From an uncultured Stenotrophomonas sp. (GTDB lineage Bacteria > Pseudomonadota > Gammaproteobacteria > Xanthomonadales > Xanthomonadaceae), in the NCBI RefSeq assembly GCF_945952405.1, contig NZ_CAMFIA010000005.1, positions 62,001-126,000 on the forward strand: a DNA stretch of 64,000 bases, written 5' to 3'. Under the pieces are notes generated by a model. That model saw nothing but the letters and a program-made list of their open reading frames with translations. It was not told where the DNA came from and did not search any database. Shown here piece by piece: positions 55,737 through 64,000 of the stretch. The position numbers and the translations under genes were made by a program. Position 1 is the stretch's first letter, and every line of letters begins with the position of its first letter.

Positions 55737-57182
55737 ATGCGCCGCCGCTCCCTCGCCCTTGCCCTGTCCCTGCTGTTGCCGGTCAGCGCCTTCGCCCAGG
55801 CCCAGCCGCAGGCCGCTCCAGCCGCGGCGCCTCCTGCCGCGCGCGGCAGCGCAACGGTGGTGCTGGCCGCCGCCCCGGCCGATTGGCGCGCGCTGGACGG
55901 CCAGCGCGTGCGCATCGCCGCACCGCTCACCCTGGCCGGTACCGACGGCCTGGAGCGTTTCGGCCAGCTCACGGTGGCCTTCGACGGCCGTCTCTGGCAG
56001 CCGACCGAAGTGGCCGCACCGGGTACCGCCGGCTACGAGCAGGTGATGGCCGACAACGCTCGCCGCCGCCTGCTGCTGGACGATGGCAGCGACGCCCGTG
56101 ACCCGGGCAGCGTGGCCTACCTGCCGGGCAATCCGGTGCTGCGCACCGGCATGCAGCTGCGCAATGTGGAAGGCATCGTGCGCGTGGACCCGCAGGGCCG
56201 CCCGCGGCTGCAGGTTGAAGGCGTGTTGAAGCTGCCGGAACTGAAGCGGCCGGCAGTGCCGACGGTGCCGGGCAGCCTGCATGTGGCGGCCTTCAACCTG
56301 GAGAACTTCTTCAATGGCGACGGCCACGGCGGCGGCTTCCCGACGTTGCGCGGCGCGCGCACGCCTGAAGAGCACAAGGCGCAGGTGACCAAGCTGGTGG
56401 GTACGGTCAATGCGCTGGGCGCCGATGTCGCCGCGCTGATGGAACTGGAGAACGACGGCTACGGCCCGCAGTCGGCCATCGCGGAGCTGGTCGATGCACT
56501 CAACCGCGACCGTGGCGCGCAGGGTGACTGGCGCTTCGTCGACGCCGGCAACGGCCCCGGCGACAACCCGATCCGGGTGGGCATCATCTACCGCAGCACG
56601 CGCCTGCAGCCGGTCGGAAAGCCGGCCACGCTGACCGGTGGCCCGTTCGTCGAGCACAGCCGCGTGCCGCTGGCACAGGCTTTCCGGGGCAAGCACGGCG
56701 CGCCGTTCGTGGTGGTCGCCAATCACTTCAAGTCGAAGGGCTGCCGTGATGCGGCCGGTGCCGACGCCGACCGCAACGACAACCAGGGCTGCTGGAACGC
56801 CACCCGCGTGGCCTCGGCGCAGCAGCTGCACGCCTGGCTGCAGACCGACCCGACCGCTACCGGTGCCAGCGATGCGGTGCTGCTGGGTGATTTCAACGCC
56901 TACGCGATGGAGGACCCGATCCGCACCCTGCATGAGCTGGGCTGGCAGGACGCGTTCAAGGTCGCCAAGGTCGAGCATCCCTACAGCTACGTCTACAACG
57001 GCTATACCGGCCGCCTCGATCATGCGCTGCTGAATCCGGGCATGGCCAAGCGCCTGCGCGGTGCCGCCGAATGGCACAGCAACGCCGACGAGCAGGATGC
57101 CAGTGGCTACCAGGGCCGCAACGTGCAGGGCCCGTGGCGCAGCTCCGACCACGACCCGCTGCTGCTGGGCTTCGACAGATAA
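55737..57182 (+). CDS. Secreted endonuclease/exonuclease/phosphatase-family nuclease (ExeM-like)
   Basis: 481 residues, start at 55737 (AAGGA upstream, TAGTCT -10 at 55701). The signal peptide ends AFAQA. An N-terminal region of about 170 residues (VRIAAPLTLAGTDGLERFGQLTVAFDGRLWQPTEV) resembles the OB-fold part of extracellular nucleases. The EEP catalytic domain starts HVAAFNLENFFNGDGHGGG and includes ADVAALMELENDG, VVVANHFKSKG, LLGDFNAYA and the terminal RSSDHDPLLLGF. It likely degrades extracellular DNA, in matrix turnover or phosphate scavenging. Confidence 0.87.
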   Translation: MRRRSLALALSLLLPVSAFAQAQPQAAPAAAPPAARGSATVVLAAAPADWRALDGQRVRIAAPLTLAGTDGLERFGQLTVAFDGRLWQPTEVAAPGTAGYEQVMADNARRRLLLDDGSDARDPGSVAYLPGNPVLRTGMQLRNVEGIVRVDPQGRPRLQVEGVLKLPELKRPAVPTVPGSLHVAAFNLENFFNGDGHGGGFPTLRGARTPEEHKAQVTKLVGTVNALGADVAALMELENDGYGPQSAIAELVDALNRDRGAQGDWRFVDAGNGPGDNPIRVGIIYRSTRLQPVGKPATLTGGPFVEHSRVPLAQAFRGKHGAPFVVVANHFKSKGCRDAAGADADRNDNQGCWNATRVASAQQLHAWLQTDPTATGASDAVLLGDFNAYAMEDPIRTLHELGWQDAFKVAKVEHPYSYVYNGYTGRLDHALLNPGMAKRLRGAAEWHSNADEQDASGYQGRNVQGPWRSSDHDPLLLGFDR

Positions 57183-57189
57183 GGTTGGC

Positions 57190-57264
57190 CGGGGTCGGAT
57201 CCCATTCCAACGGAATGGGCTCTGACCCGAATGCCCAGGACAGCCGAGCCTGGCTCGGCGCTAC
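57190..57264. repeat. Palindromes of both families between convergent genes
   Basis: GGGGTCGGATCCCATTCC faces GGAATGGGCTCTGACCC (57191-57228). It is followed by AGCCGAGCCTGGCTCGGCGCTAC (57242-57264), a GTAG-family monomer on the minus strand. Confidence 0.78.
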
Positions 57265-57286
57265 GGAAGGCGGGATCGCCGCGGGC

Positions 57287-58144
57287 TCAGCCCCAGGCGA
57301 TCAGCCCGATCGCCAGCACTGCCAGCGCCAGGCCGGCGCGGTTCCACTTCGTGGTCGGCTCGCCGAAGGCGAACATGCCGACCAGCGCGCCCAGCACCAC
57401 CACGCCGATGTTCATGCCGGCGAACACGGTGGCCGGGCTCTGCGGCATCGCCTGGTGCGCGTGGACATAGAACAGGATGTTGCCGCCATTGAGCAGGCCG
57501 AGCAGGGCCCCCGCGCCGAGGTTGCGCCAGGCCAGCCGGCTGTGCCCGCTGGCATGACGCCACAGCTGCAGTGCCAGCATCAGCAGAAAGGCCACGCTGA
57601 AGCTGGCCAGCACCGCCGCCATCGACGGCGTGCCGGACAGCGCTACCTGCTTGAGCAGCACATCGACCACCGCGAAGCCCCCCCACACGCCCAGCAGCCA
57701 GCCCCAGCCACCGGGCGAGGACGCCACCTGCGGGCCGCGCGGGCGCAGGCTGATCGCCACCATCGCCAGCAGGCCCAGGCCGAGGCCGGCCAGCTTCCAG
57801 GGCGTCGCGGTCTGGCCGAAGAACAGGAAGGCGGCCGCCAGTGACAGCAGCAGCGACAGCCGCTGCGCCACATCGCTGCGGACGATGCCGGCCACCGCCA
57901 CCGCGCGGCCCAGCACCAGGAAGATCGACGGCAGCACCACCGCCAGCGCCAGCAGCGACAGCCACGGCGCGTGCGCCGCGCGCAGCGCATCCAGCGGTGG
58001 CCGCAGCACCACGGCGGTCAGGGTCGCGGCCACCAGGTAGTTCCAGGTGACCATCTGCGCGACATCCAGCTGGCGGCGTCCGGCCACCTTCAGCAACACC
58101 GAGACCAGCACACTGCAGATCACGGCCAGGGACAGGTAGAGCAT
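57287..58144 (-). CDS. EamA-family (DMT) transporter
   Basis: 285 residues. Ten hydrophobic helices in two five-helix halves, beginning MLYLSLAVICSVLVSVLLKVAG; the second EamA half starts near GWGWLLGVWGGFAVVDVLLKQ. Drug/metabolite transporters of this type export amino acids, nucleobases or sugars; the substrate is unknown. The start at 58144 is 43 nt from a divergent hydrolase gene. Confidence 0.85.
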   Translation of the reverse strand: MLYLSLAVICSVLVSVLLKVAGRRQLDVAQMVTWNYLVAATLTAVVLRPPLDALRAAHAPWLSLLALAVVLPSIFLVLGRAVAVAGIVRSDVAQRLSLLLSLAAAFLFFGQTATPWKLAGLGLGLLAMVAISLRPRGPQVASSPGGWGWLLGVWGGFAVVDVLLKQVALSGTPSMAAVLASFSVAFLLMLALQLWRHASGHSRLAWRNLGAGALLGLLNGGNILFYVHAHQAMPQSPATVFAGMNIGVVVLGALVGMFAFGEPTTKWNRAGLALAVLAIGLIAWG

Positions 58145-58175
58145 GGGGCGGGCACAGGGCAGGGGCGGGGGACGG

Positions 58176-58181
58176 TATCAT
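58176..58181 (+). promoter_or_regulatory. -10 box of the hydrolase-zapE operon (leaderless start predicted)
   Basis: TATCAT, then 6 nt (GTTGCC), then the ATG at 58188; no ribosome site. Confidence 0.6.
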
Positions 58182-58187
58182 GTTGCC

Positions 58188-58859
58188 ATGCGCAATCCCT
58201 CGTTCCCCGTCGCCCCCGGCCAAACCGCCTGCCTCGAACTGGATGGCCCGGCCGGCCCGCTGGAAGTGGTCGTTGACCTGCCCAAGGCCGATGTGCCGGT
58301 GCAGCCGATCGTGGCCATCGTCTGCCATCCGCTGTCCACCGAGGGCGGCACCCTGCACAACAAGGTGGTCACCATGACTGCCACCACCCTGCGCGAGCTG
58401 GGCATCGCCACGGTGCGCTTCAACTTCCGCAGCGTCGGCGCTTCGGCCGGTGATTTCGACCACGGCGTCGGCGAGCAGGACGACCTGAAGGCCGTCACCG
58501 CCTGGGTGCGCAGCCAGCGCCCCGACGACCGCCTGTGGCTGGCCGGTTTCAGCTTTGGCGCGTTCGTTTCGCTCAAGGCCGCCGCCGAGCTGCAGCCGGA
58601 AGCCCTGATCTCGATCGCGCCGCCGGCCGGCCGCTGGGATTTCGAGGGCGTCGCACCGCCGGCGCGCTGGCTGGTGATCCAGGGCGAGCAGGACGAGATC
58701 GTCGATCCGCAGGCCGTCTACCAGTGGCTGGACACGCTGGATCTTCCGCATGAGCTGGTACGCATGCCGGAAACCAGCCACTTCTTCCACCGCAAGCTGA
58801 TCGACCTGCGCGGCGCGCTGACCCACGGCGTCAAGCACTGGCTGGGCGCGGCGGCATGA
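58188..58859 (+). CDS. Alpha/beta hydrolase (COG2945-type)
   Basis: 223 residues. A short alpha/beta hydrolase with nucleophile elbow LAGFSFGAF, HPLSTEGGTLHNKVV near the oxyanion region, the acid Asp in QGEQDEIVDP and His in PETSHFFH. Members of this family act on small esters or are uncharacterised. Its stop overlaps the start of zapE by four bases, so the two are translationally coupled. Confidence 0.87.
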   Translation: MRNPSFPVAPGQTACLELDGPAGPLEVVVDLPKADVPVQPIVAIVCHPLSTEGGTLHNKVVTMTATTLRELGIATVRFNFRSVGASAGDFDHGVGEQDDLKAVTAWVRSQRPDDRLWLAGFSFGAFVSLKAAAELQPEALISIAPPAGRWDFEGVAPPARWLVIQGEQDEIVDPQAVYQWLDTLDLPHELVRMPETSHFFHRKLIDLRGALTHGVKHWLGAAA

Positions 58860-59956
58860 GTGCAACCGAGTTGACCCCGTCGCAGCGGTATGCGGAAGGG
58901 GTCGCCCGCGGCGACTGGCAGAACGACCCGGCCCAGCACGCGGCGCTGGCCGAACTGGACCGCATCCACCTGGGCCTGCTGGACAGTGCCGAGGAGGGCT
59001 GGCTGGACCGTCTGTCCTCGTTCTGGAAGAAACCCGAGCCGGTCAAGGGCCTGTATTTCTGGGGCGGTGTCGGCCGCGGCAAGACCTTCCTGGTTGACCT
59101 GTTCTATGACGGGCTGCCGATCAGGCAGAAGTACCGCACCCACTTCCATCGCTTCATGCGCAGCGTCCATGAACGCCTGCGCGAGCACCAGGGGCAGAGC
59201 GACCCGCTGGCGAAGATCGCCCAGGAATGGCGCAGCAACCTGCGCGTGCTGGTGCTGGACGAGTTCTTCGTCACCGACATCGGCGACGCGATGCTGCTGG
59301 CACGGTTGCTCGAGCGTCTGTTCGCCGAGGGCGTGACCCTGGTCACCACGTCCAACACGGCGGTGGAGAACCTGTACCTCAACGGCCTGCAGCGGGAGAG
59401 CTTCCTGCCGGCGATCGGCCTGCTGCAGCGCTTCTGCGTGGAGCTGTACGCCGAGGGCACCGAGGATTACCGGATGCGCGCGCTGACCCGCTCGCCGGTC
59501 TACCGCGCGCCGTTGGCCGCCGACAGCGACGACTGGCTGGCCACGCGCTGGAACGAGCTGAGTGGCGGCCAGCCGGCCAAGCCCGGCAACATCGAGATCG
59601 AGGGTCGCAAGATTCCGGTCCGGGGCCGTGGCAAGAGCATCGCCTGGTTCGATTTCGCCGCACTGTGCGAAGGCCCGCGCGGGCCGTCGGACTACATCGA
59701 GATCGCGCACGAGTTCAATACCGTGCTGCTGGGGGGCATTCCCGCCTTCGACCGCCTGAACGAAGATGCCGCGCGCCGCTTCGTCAACCTGATCGACGAG
59801 CTGTACGACCGCCACGTCAACCTGGTCTGCACCGCCAGCACCTCGCCGATCGAGCTGTACACCGGCACCCGCCTGCAGGGCGCATTCGAGCGCACCGCCT
59901 CGCGCCTGATCGAGATGCAGAGCGCCGAATACCTGGGAACCCCGCACCGGGCGTGA
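58856..59956 (+). CDS. zapE: Cell-division ATPase ZapE (AFG1-like)
   Basis: 366 residues. Walker A LYFWGGVGRGKTFLVDLFYD, Walker B LRVLVLDEFFVTDIGDAMLL, the sensor region LVTTSNTAVENLYLNGLQRESFLP and RAFERTASRL-like C-terminus (QGAFERTASRLIEMQS) are typical of ZapE/AFG1. ZapE destabilises Z-ring polymers under stress in an ATP-dependent way. Second gene of a two-gene operon. Confidence 0.93.
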   Translation: MSATELTPSQRYAEGVARGDWQNDPAQHAALAELDRIHLGLLDSAEEGWLDRLSSFWKKPEPVKGLYFWGGVGRGKTFLVDLFYDGLPIRQKYRTHFHRFMRSVHERLREHQGQSDPLAKIAQEWRSNLRVLVLDEFFVTDIGDAMLLARLLERLFAEGVTLVTTSNTAVENLYLNGLQRESFLPAIGLLQRFCVELYAEGTEDYRMRALTRSPVYRAPLAADSDDWLATRWNELSGGQPAKPGNIEIEGRKIPVRGRGKSIAWFDFAALCEGPRGPSDYIEIAHEFNTVLLGGIPAFDRLNEDAARRFVNLIDELYDRHVNLVCTASTSPIELYTGTRLQGAFERTASRLIEMQSAEYLGTPHRA

Positions 59957-60133
59957 GCGCGCGCCGCATGGTGATGGCTGGCCCTGTACCCACGCGGCGG
60001 GGCCATCGGCGTCAATCGATATCACTTTAGGACTCGCCTGATAGTTCACCGGGTGGGGGCGCCCTAGCATGTCCGTCATCGCCTGACGTCGCGTGCCTGT
60101 GCCGCAACGGGGCCCCACTGAACGGGAACTGCC

Positions 60134-60853
60134 ATGAACGCTCTTCTTTCGAAGCGGCGCGGGACGCTGTTGGCCTGCAAATGGCTGGCCGCCGCCGCGC
60201 TGCTCGGCCCGGCGCTGCCGCTGCAGGCGTCCACCTTCGCCCTGCAGAGCAATACGGTGATCCTGGAGGAGCGCGAAGGGCGCACCGCGTTCAACATCAG
60301 CAATCCCGGCCGCGAGCCGATCCTGCTGCTGAGCAGCGTGGACGATCTGGACGAGCGGCCGATGGCCGGCAACATCCTGGTGACCCCGGCGGTGACCCGC
60401 ATCGACCCGGGCCAGAGCCAGATCGTCAACTTCACGCTGAAGAAGGGCGTGGTGCTGGATCGCGAGTACATGCTGCGGGCGTCGTTCGAAGGTGTCACCC
60501 AGAAGAGCGAGCGCGGCATGCGCATGCCGATCCGCCAGCAGATCGGCTTCATCCTGCAGCCGCGTGCGGTGGCTGTTGCAGTCCGTCCCTGGCAGGACCT
60601 GCGCTTCTCCATCGAAGGTGATCAGCTGACCGTCCACAACAGTGGACCGCATGTGATCCGGGTCGGTCCCGAGCTGCGCCTGCAGCCCTCCGCCGCGCTG
60701 GGTGTGCTGCCGCATCCCTACCTGATGCCGGGCGAAACGCGGGTGCTGACCCTGGCGGGCGACGTGGGCGGCAGCAACGGCCACGTCGAGATCGTGCCGC
60801 TGAGCCGCTATGGCTTCGCCAAGGACAAGGAACAACTGCCGCTGCAGCCGTGA
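60134..60853 (+). CDS. Periplasmic fimbrial (PapD-like) chaperone
   Basis: 239 residues, start at 60134. The signal peptide ends LPLQA. Two Ig-like domains: FNISNPGREPILLLSSVDDLD and the subunit-binding G1 region VTRIDPGQSQIVNFTL, then LRFSIEGDQLTVHNSGPHVIRV. It caps pilin subunits by donor-strand complementation. First gene of the cluster chaperone-usher-subunit, whose usher starts 41 nt later. The upstream 59957-60133 holds no other gene. Confidence 0.87.
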   Translation: MNALLSKRRGTLLACKWLAAAALLGPALPLQASTFALQSNTVILEEREGRTAFNISNPGREPILLLSSVDDLDERPMAGNILVTPAVTRIDPGQSQIVNFTLKKGVVLDREYMLRASFEGVTQKSERGMRMPIRQQIGFILQPRAVAVAVRPWQDLRFSIEGDQLTVHNSGPHVIRVGPELRLQPSAALGVLPHPYLMPGETRVLTLAGDVGGSNGHVEIVPLSRYGFAKDKEQLPLQP

Positions 60854-60894
60854 GCACGCGGCGTTGACTGCCACTGCATGCAAGGACCCCACCC

Positions 60895-63306
60895 ATGAGG
60901 CAGCCGCCGTCATTGGCGCCGGTTGCCGCCCTGGTGATCGGCGCGGGAGGAATGAGTACCGCCACCGGCGTTGCCGCACAGGAGGTGCAGTTCGACCTCA
61001 AGCAGCTGGAGCGCAATGGCGTCTCGGCCGACGTTGCACGCTTCTTTGCACGCCGGGCCGGCTTTCTGCCCGGCGTGCACCAGGTCGACGCCAGCGTCAA
61101 CGGCATGCGCCGCGAGCCGCTGCAGGTGCGGTTCGATGCTCAGGGTGAGCCGTGTTTTTCCGCCGAAGTGCTGGCGCAGCTGGGCCTGAAACAGGACGAC
61201 CCGGAGCAGGCCTGTGCGCCGCTGCAGCAGATCCATCCCGGCACCCGGGTCGAGCTGCGGCCCGGCAGTGCGCGGATGGATCTGGTGGTGCCGGCCACGG
61301 CCCTGCGTGACAGCAGCGCGGGCGGTGCCTTCCAGCGTGGCGGCAGTGCGCTGGTTCTCAACTACGACGTTTTCTCCCAGCGCGTGCAACGACGCACGGG
61401 CAATGACCATTCTTTGAGTGCACGCATGGAACTGGGGTTCAACACCGCCAACTGGGCCGTACGCAGCCGCGGCGACTATGCACGGCGTCGCTCGCAGAGC
61501 CGTTACGTGCAGCAGGAAACCTATGCCCAGCGTGCGCTGGAGCGTGCCTCGGGGGTGTTCCAGGCGGGCCAGCTGAGCCTGGCCTCGGAAGGCTTCGGTG
61601 GCACGCCGATGCTGGGTGCGCAGCTGTTTTCCGATGACATGCAGCGCCAGGCCAGCCGCCTCAGCGTGCCGATCGAAGGCATCGCCGACAGCCATGCGGT
61701 GGTGGAAGTGCGCCAGCGCGGCAGCGTCGTGCACCGCAGCGTGGTCGCGCCCGGTGCCTATTCGATCAGCGACATCGCCGTGACCCACCGTGGCACCGAC
61801 CTCGATGTGGAAGTCCGCGAAGAGGACGGGCGCACCACCCGCTATCGGGTACCGGCACCGATGGATGTGCCGGACGCCGATGCCGCGCCGGCCTTCCAGC
61901 TGGGGGTGGGGCGCTACCGTGCCCGCGATGGCGTGCACCTGCAGGGCAATGCGCCCTGGCTGGTCCACGCCGGGGGCGCTGCGCAGCTGCGCGCGGATAC
62001 CCGCGTCAGCACGTCGCTGCTGCTTGCGCGTGACTACCAGGGACTGGCAGCACAGTCCGGCTTCAGCCTTGGCTCGCGCAGCACCTGGGGCGTGGGCGCG
62101 CGTTTCTCGCATGCTGCGCAATGGGGCTTCGGCCATGAGCTGCAGCTGCAGGGCAATGCCAGCTTCGACAATGGACTCAGCATGGGCGCGTCCTGGCAGC
62201 GCCGCAGCGCTGCCTTCGCGACGCTGGAAGACACCTTGCCGCTGCGCGATACCCGGCCGTGGCCGTGCGAACCCTGGACCCTGCCGGAGGCCTGCGCTTC
62301 GCGCGACGAGCGGCTGCAGCAATCGCTGTCGGCCTCGCTGGGCTGGTCCAGCGCCAGGTGGGGCGCGTTTTCCTACACGTTCTGGCAGAGCCGCTATGGC
62401 GGCGATGTTGGCCGTGGGCAGACGCTGTCGGCGTCACGCCGGTTCGGCCGGGTCAACGTCAACCTGACCCTGCAGCATGCGCAGGGGCGTGGCAGCGCCG
62501 CGTTCGTCAATCTGCAGGTTCCGTTGGGACGCGGCAGCGTCAGTGCCCGTGCCTACCGCTATGAAGATGCGTCGCGCAACCTGGGCGCCAGTTTCCAGAG
62601 CCGCACCGCAGGTGGCCTGGCCTACAACGTGGATGCATCGCACAGCGGTTCGCAGCAGCGGTTGGCGGTCGCAGCCAGCCAGCGCACCGCGTATGGCGCG
62701 TTCAATGCGGGGGCCTCGCACATCCAGGGCCAGGCCCAGACCCAGTATCTGGCCGCCAGCGGCGGTGTAGCGCTGGCCTCGGGGCGCACCCTGGCGTTTT
62801 CCAGCTCGCGCATTGGCGACACCTTTGCCGTGGTCCGGATTCCACGCGTGGCCGGGATCGGCCTGAGCGGCGCCGGCAGTGCCACCACCTCCGTGCTGGG
62901 CACCGCGGTGTTGCCGTCGATCACCCCTTACCGGCCCACCCGCCTGCAGCTGGACGGGCGAACGCTGCCGCTGAACCAGCGCTTTGCCAGTACCACGCTT
63001 GATCTGGCGCTGGCGCGCGGTGCGGTCGCCACCCCCACCATCAGTGCGCACCCGGTGCGCCAGCTGTTGCTGACCGTGCGTACCCGCGGCGGCGAACTGG
63101 CACGGGTAGGTACCGCGCTGTACTCCGCCGAAGGCGACTTCATCGGCACCGTGATCGGCCAGGGCAACGCGATCCTGGACAACGAACAGATCGGCAAGCC
63201 GGTGCTGCTGGACGATGCCGGCGGTCGCTGTGAAGTGCACTACCGCGTGCCGGCCCGGTTCGATCCCGCGCGTCCCTACGAAGCATCCGAAGGACGTTGC
63301 CTGTGA
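60895..63306 (+). CDS. Outer-membrane fimbrial usher
   Basis: 803 residues. After the signal peptide, the usher N-terminal domain reads EVQFDLKQLERNGVSADVARFFARRAGFLPGVHQVDASVNG. The barrel and plug follow, with ASRLSVPIEGIADSHAVVEVRQRGSVVHRSVVAPGAYSISDI as plug-domain signature, and C-terminal domains with Cys in GGRCEVHYRVP and GRCL. It secretes and assembles pilins delivered by the chaperone encoded upstream. A WPCEPWTLPEACASRDERL insert with two Cys in a barrel loop is unusual. Confidence 0.9.
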   Translation: MRQPPSLAPVAALVIGAGGMSTATGVAAQEVQFDLKQLERNGVSADVARFFARRAGFLPGVHQVDASVNGMRREPLQVRFDAQGEPCFSAEVLAQLGLKQDDPEQACAPLQQIHPGTRVELRPGSARMDLVVPATALRDSSAGGAFQRGGSALVLNYDVFSQRVQRRTGNDHSLSARMELGFNTANWAVRSRGDYARRRSQSRYVQQETYAQRALERASGVFQAGQLSLASEGFGGTPMLGAQLFSDDMQRQASRLSVPIEGIADSHAVVEVRQRGSVVHRSVVAPGAYSISDIAVTHRGTDLDVEVREEDGRTTRYRVPAPMDVPDADAAPAFQLGVGRYRARDGVHLQGNAPWLVHAGGAAQLRADTRVSTSLLLARDYQGLAAQSGFSLGSRSTWGVGARFSHAAQWGFGHELQLQGNASFDNGLSMGASWQRRSAAFATLEDTLPLRDTRPWPCEPWTLPEACASRDERLQQSLSASLGWSSARWGAFSYTFWQSRYGGDVGRGQTLSASRRFGRVNVNLTLQHAQGRGSAAFVNLQVPLGRGSVSARAYRYEDASRNLGASFQSRTAGGLAYNVDASHSGSQQRLAVAASQRTAYGAFNAGASHIQGQAQTQYLAASGGVALASGRTLAFSSSRIGDTFAVVRIPRVAGIGLSGAGSATTSVLGTAVLPSITPYRPTRLQLDGRTLPLNQRFASTTLDLALARGAVATPTISAHPVRQLLLTVRTRGGELARVGTALYSAEGDFIGTVIGQGNAILDNEQIGKPVLLDDAGGRCEVHYRVPARFDPARPYEASEGRCL

Positions 63307-63432
63307 TGCCCTCATTGCACTGCCGCGAACGCGCGGTGCCCGTATTGCCGGTAGCGACCTCGGTCGCTCCGCCAATGGATCGTCGTCGCAGACGGTCCCC
63401 CCATCCCCCTCCAACCTGGGAGTTTCCACACC

Positions 63433-64000
63433 ATGAGTAAAGTCCAGCTTTCCCTTGCCGCGACCGTGCTGGCACTGCTGTCGGCCGGTGCCGTGCACGC
63501 AGAACCCATCGCGCCCTCGACCCTGAAGGTCACCGGCAGCCTGGATGTCCCGGCCTGCCTGGTCACCGCTGGCGATGACGGCGTGTACGACTACGGCAGC
63601 CTGGGCCCGGGCGATATCCGCACCGGCACCACCTACAACGTGCTTCCGGCCATCAGCAAGGCCTGGAAGATCGAGTGCGAAGGCGACACCTACCTGACCT
63701 TCAAGGTGACCGACAACGCTGCAGCTTCGGCCAGTGCGACGGACACGTCGTACTTCGGCATGGGCAACGTCAACGGCACCGGCAAGCTGGGCTACTACAC
63801 GGTGACGATGCGCAACCCGAAGGTGAACGGCACCGCATCCAACGTGTTCACCACCAACACCACCGCCATTACCCGCGCGGCCACGGCGCCGTTGCGGCAT
63901 AGCAGCTACACCATGGGCTGGGCGCAGACGGCGGCCAACCTGCAGCAGATCGGCCGCGTGTTCGAGACCGATCTGGATGTGGTCGCCAGCCTTGCCGGCA
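63433..64000 (+). CDS. Fimbrial subunit, DUF1120-like (3' end outside window)
   Basis: 189 complete codons are visible from the ATG at 63433 (GGGAG upstream). The signal peptide MSKVQLSLAATVLALLSAGAVHA is followed by a pilin-like beta domain: LKVTGSLDVPACLVTAGDDGVYDYGSL, WKIECEGDTYLTFKVTDNAA, with a Cys pair that can form the usual pilin disulfide. It resembles the DUF1120 subunits of chaperone-usher systems. It is the third gene of the cluster; a tip adhesin would be expected beyond the edge. Confidence 0.82.
   Translation, partial: MSKVQLSLAATVLALLSAGAVHAEPIAPSTLKVTGSLDVPACLVTAGDDGVYDYGSLGPGDIRTGTTYNVLPAISKAWKIECEGDTYLTFKVTDNAAASASATDTSYFGMGNVNGTGKLGYYTVTMRNPKVNGTASNVFTTNTTAITRAATAPLRHSSYTMGWAQTAANLQQIGRVFETDLDVVASLAG

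Overview
The window reads as one continuous high-GC gammaproteobacterial chromosome segment. Gene content and sequence style point to Stenotrophomonas, most likely the S. maltophilia complex. The evidence is the many GTAG-tipped palindromes (the SMAG type of REP-like element), an oleABCD olefin/beta-lactone cluster of Xanthomonas type, an effector with the C-terminal domain used by the Xanthomonadales type IV secretion system, and TAnnnT-like -10 boxes with frequent leaderless starts. I see no rRNA, tRNA, insertion sequence, prophage or CRISPR array.

Left third (1-20 kb). A TPP riboswitch precedes a TonB-dependent receptor cut by the window edge, so this is probably a thiamine-regulated outer-membrane importer. 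An APH-fold kinase follows. Next is a bactericidal effector gene (transglycosylase + NlpC/P60-like + peptidoglycan-binding + XVIPCD domains) preceded by a lipoprotein gene that is probably its immunity protein. A BvgS-like hybrid kinase and a LuxR-type regulator are divergent. A cytochrome c, ETF-ubiquinone oxidoreductase, glutaryl-CoA dehydrogenase, TrmL, a secreted repeat protein and a large M16 zinc peptidase complete this part.

Middle (20-44 kb). oleA, oleB, oleC and oleD are interrupted by an antisense YkgJ-type Cys-cluster gene. Then come ddl, ubiJ-ubiB-O-methyltransferase, truC, two tandem DUF2059 genes, arfB, an acyltransferase, a lipoprotein Dcp peptidase, two tandem degenerate type II dehydroquinase-fold genes, a signal peptidase, an MFS exporter, two LysR regulators and the glyoxylate pair aceB-aceA.

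Right third (44-64 kb). The most notable locus is 44.0-49.2 kb. A cNMP-binding/GGDEF gene lies directly upstream of a class III cyclase-like/TPR membrane protein; a 101-residue peptide with a Cys-Cys motif lies antisense to the cyclase 3' end; a SagB-family dehydrogenase is divergent from the peptide. Together they look like a RiPP-type peptide modification system with no visible YcaO partner. It is followed by a leucine/isovalerate operon (liuA, carboxyltransferase, biotin carboxylase) with a divergent TetR regulator, a cytochrome c5-like protein, a secreted nuclease, a DMT transporter, an alpha/beta hydrolase-zapE pair, and a chaperone-usher fimbrial cluster running off the right edge.

Two genome-scale patterns recur. 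Palindromic elements often supply or abut gene stop codons. At least eight genes have a -10 box ending exactly 6 nt before the start codon, which predicts leaderless mRNAs.
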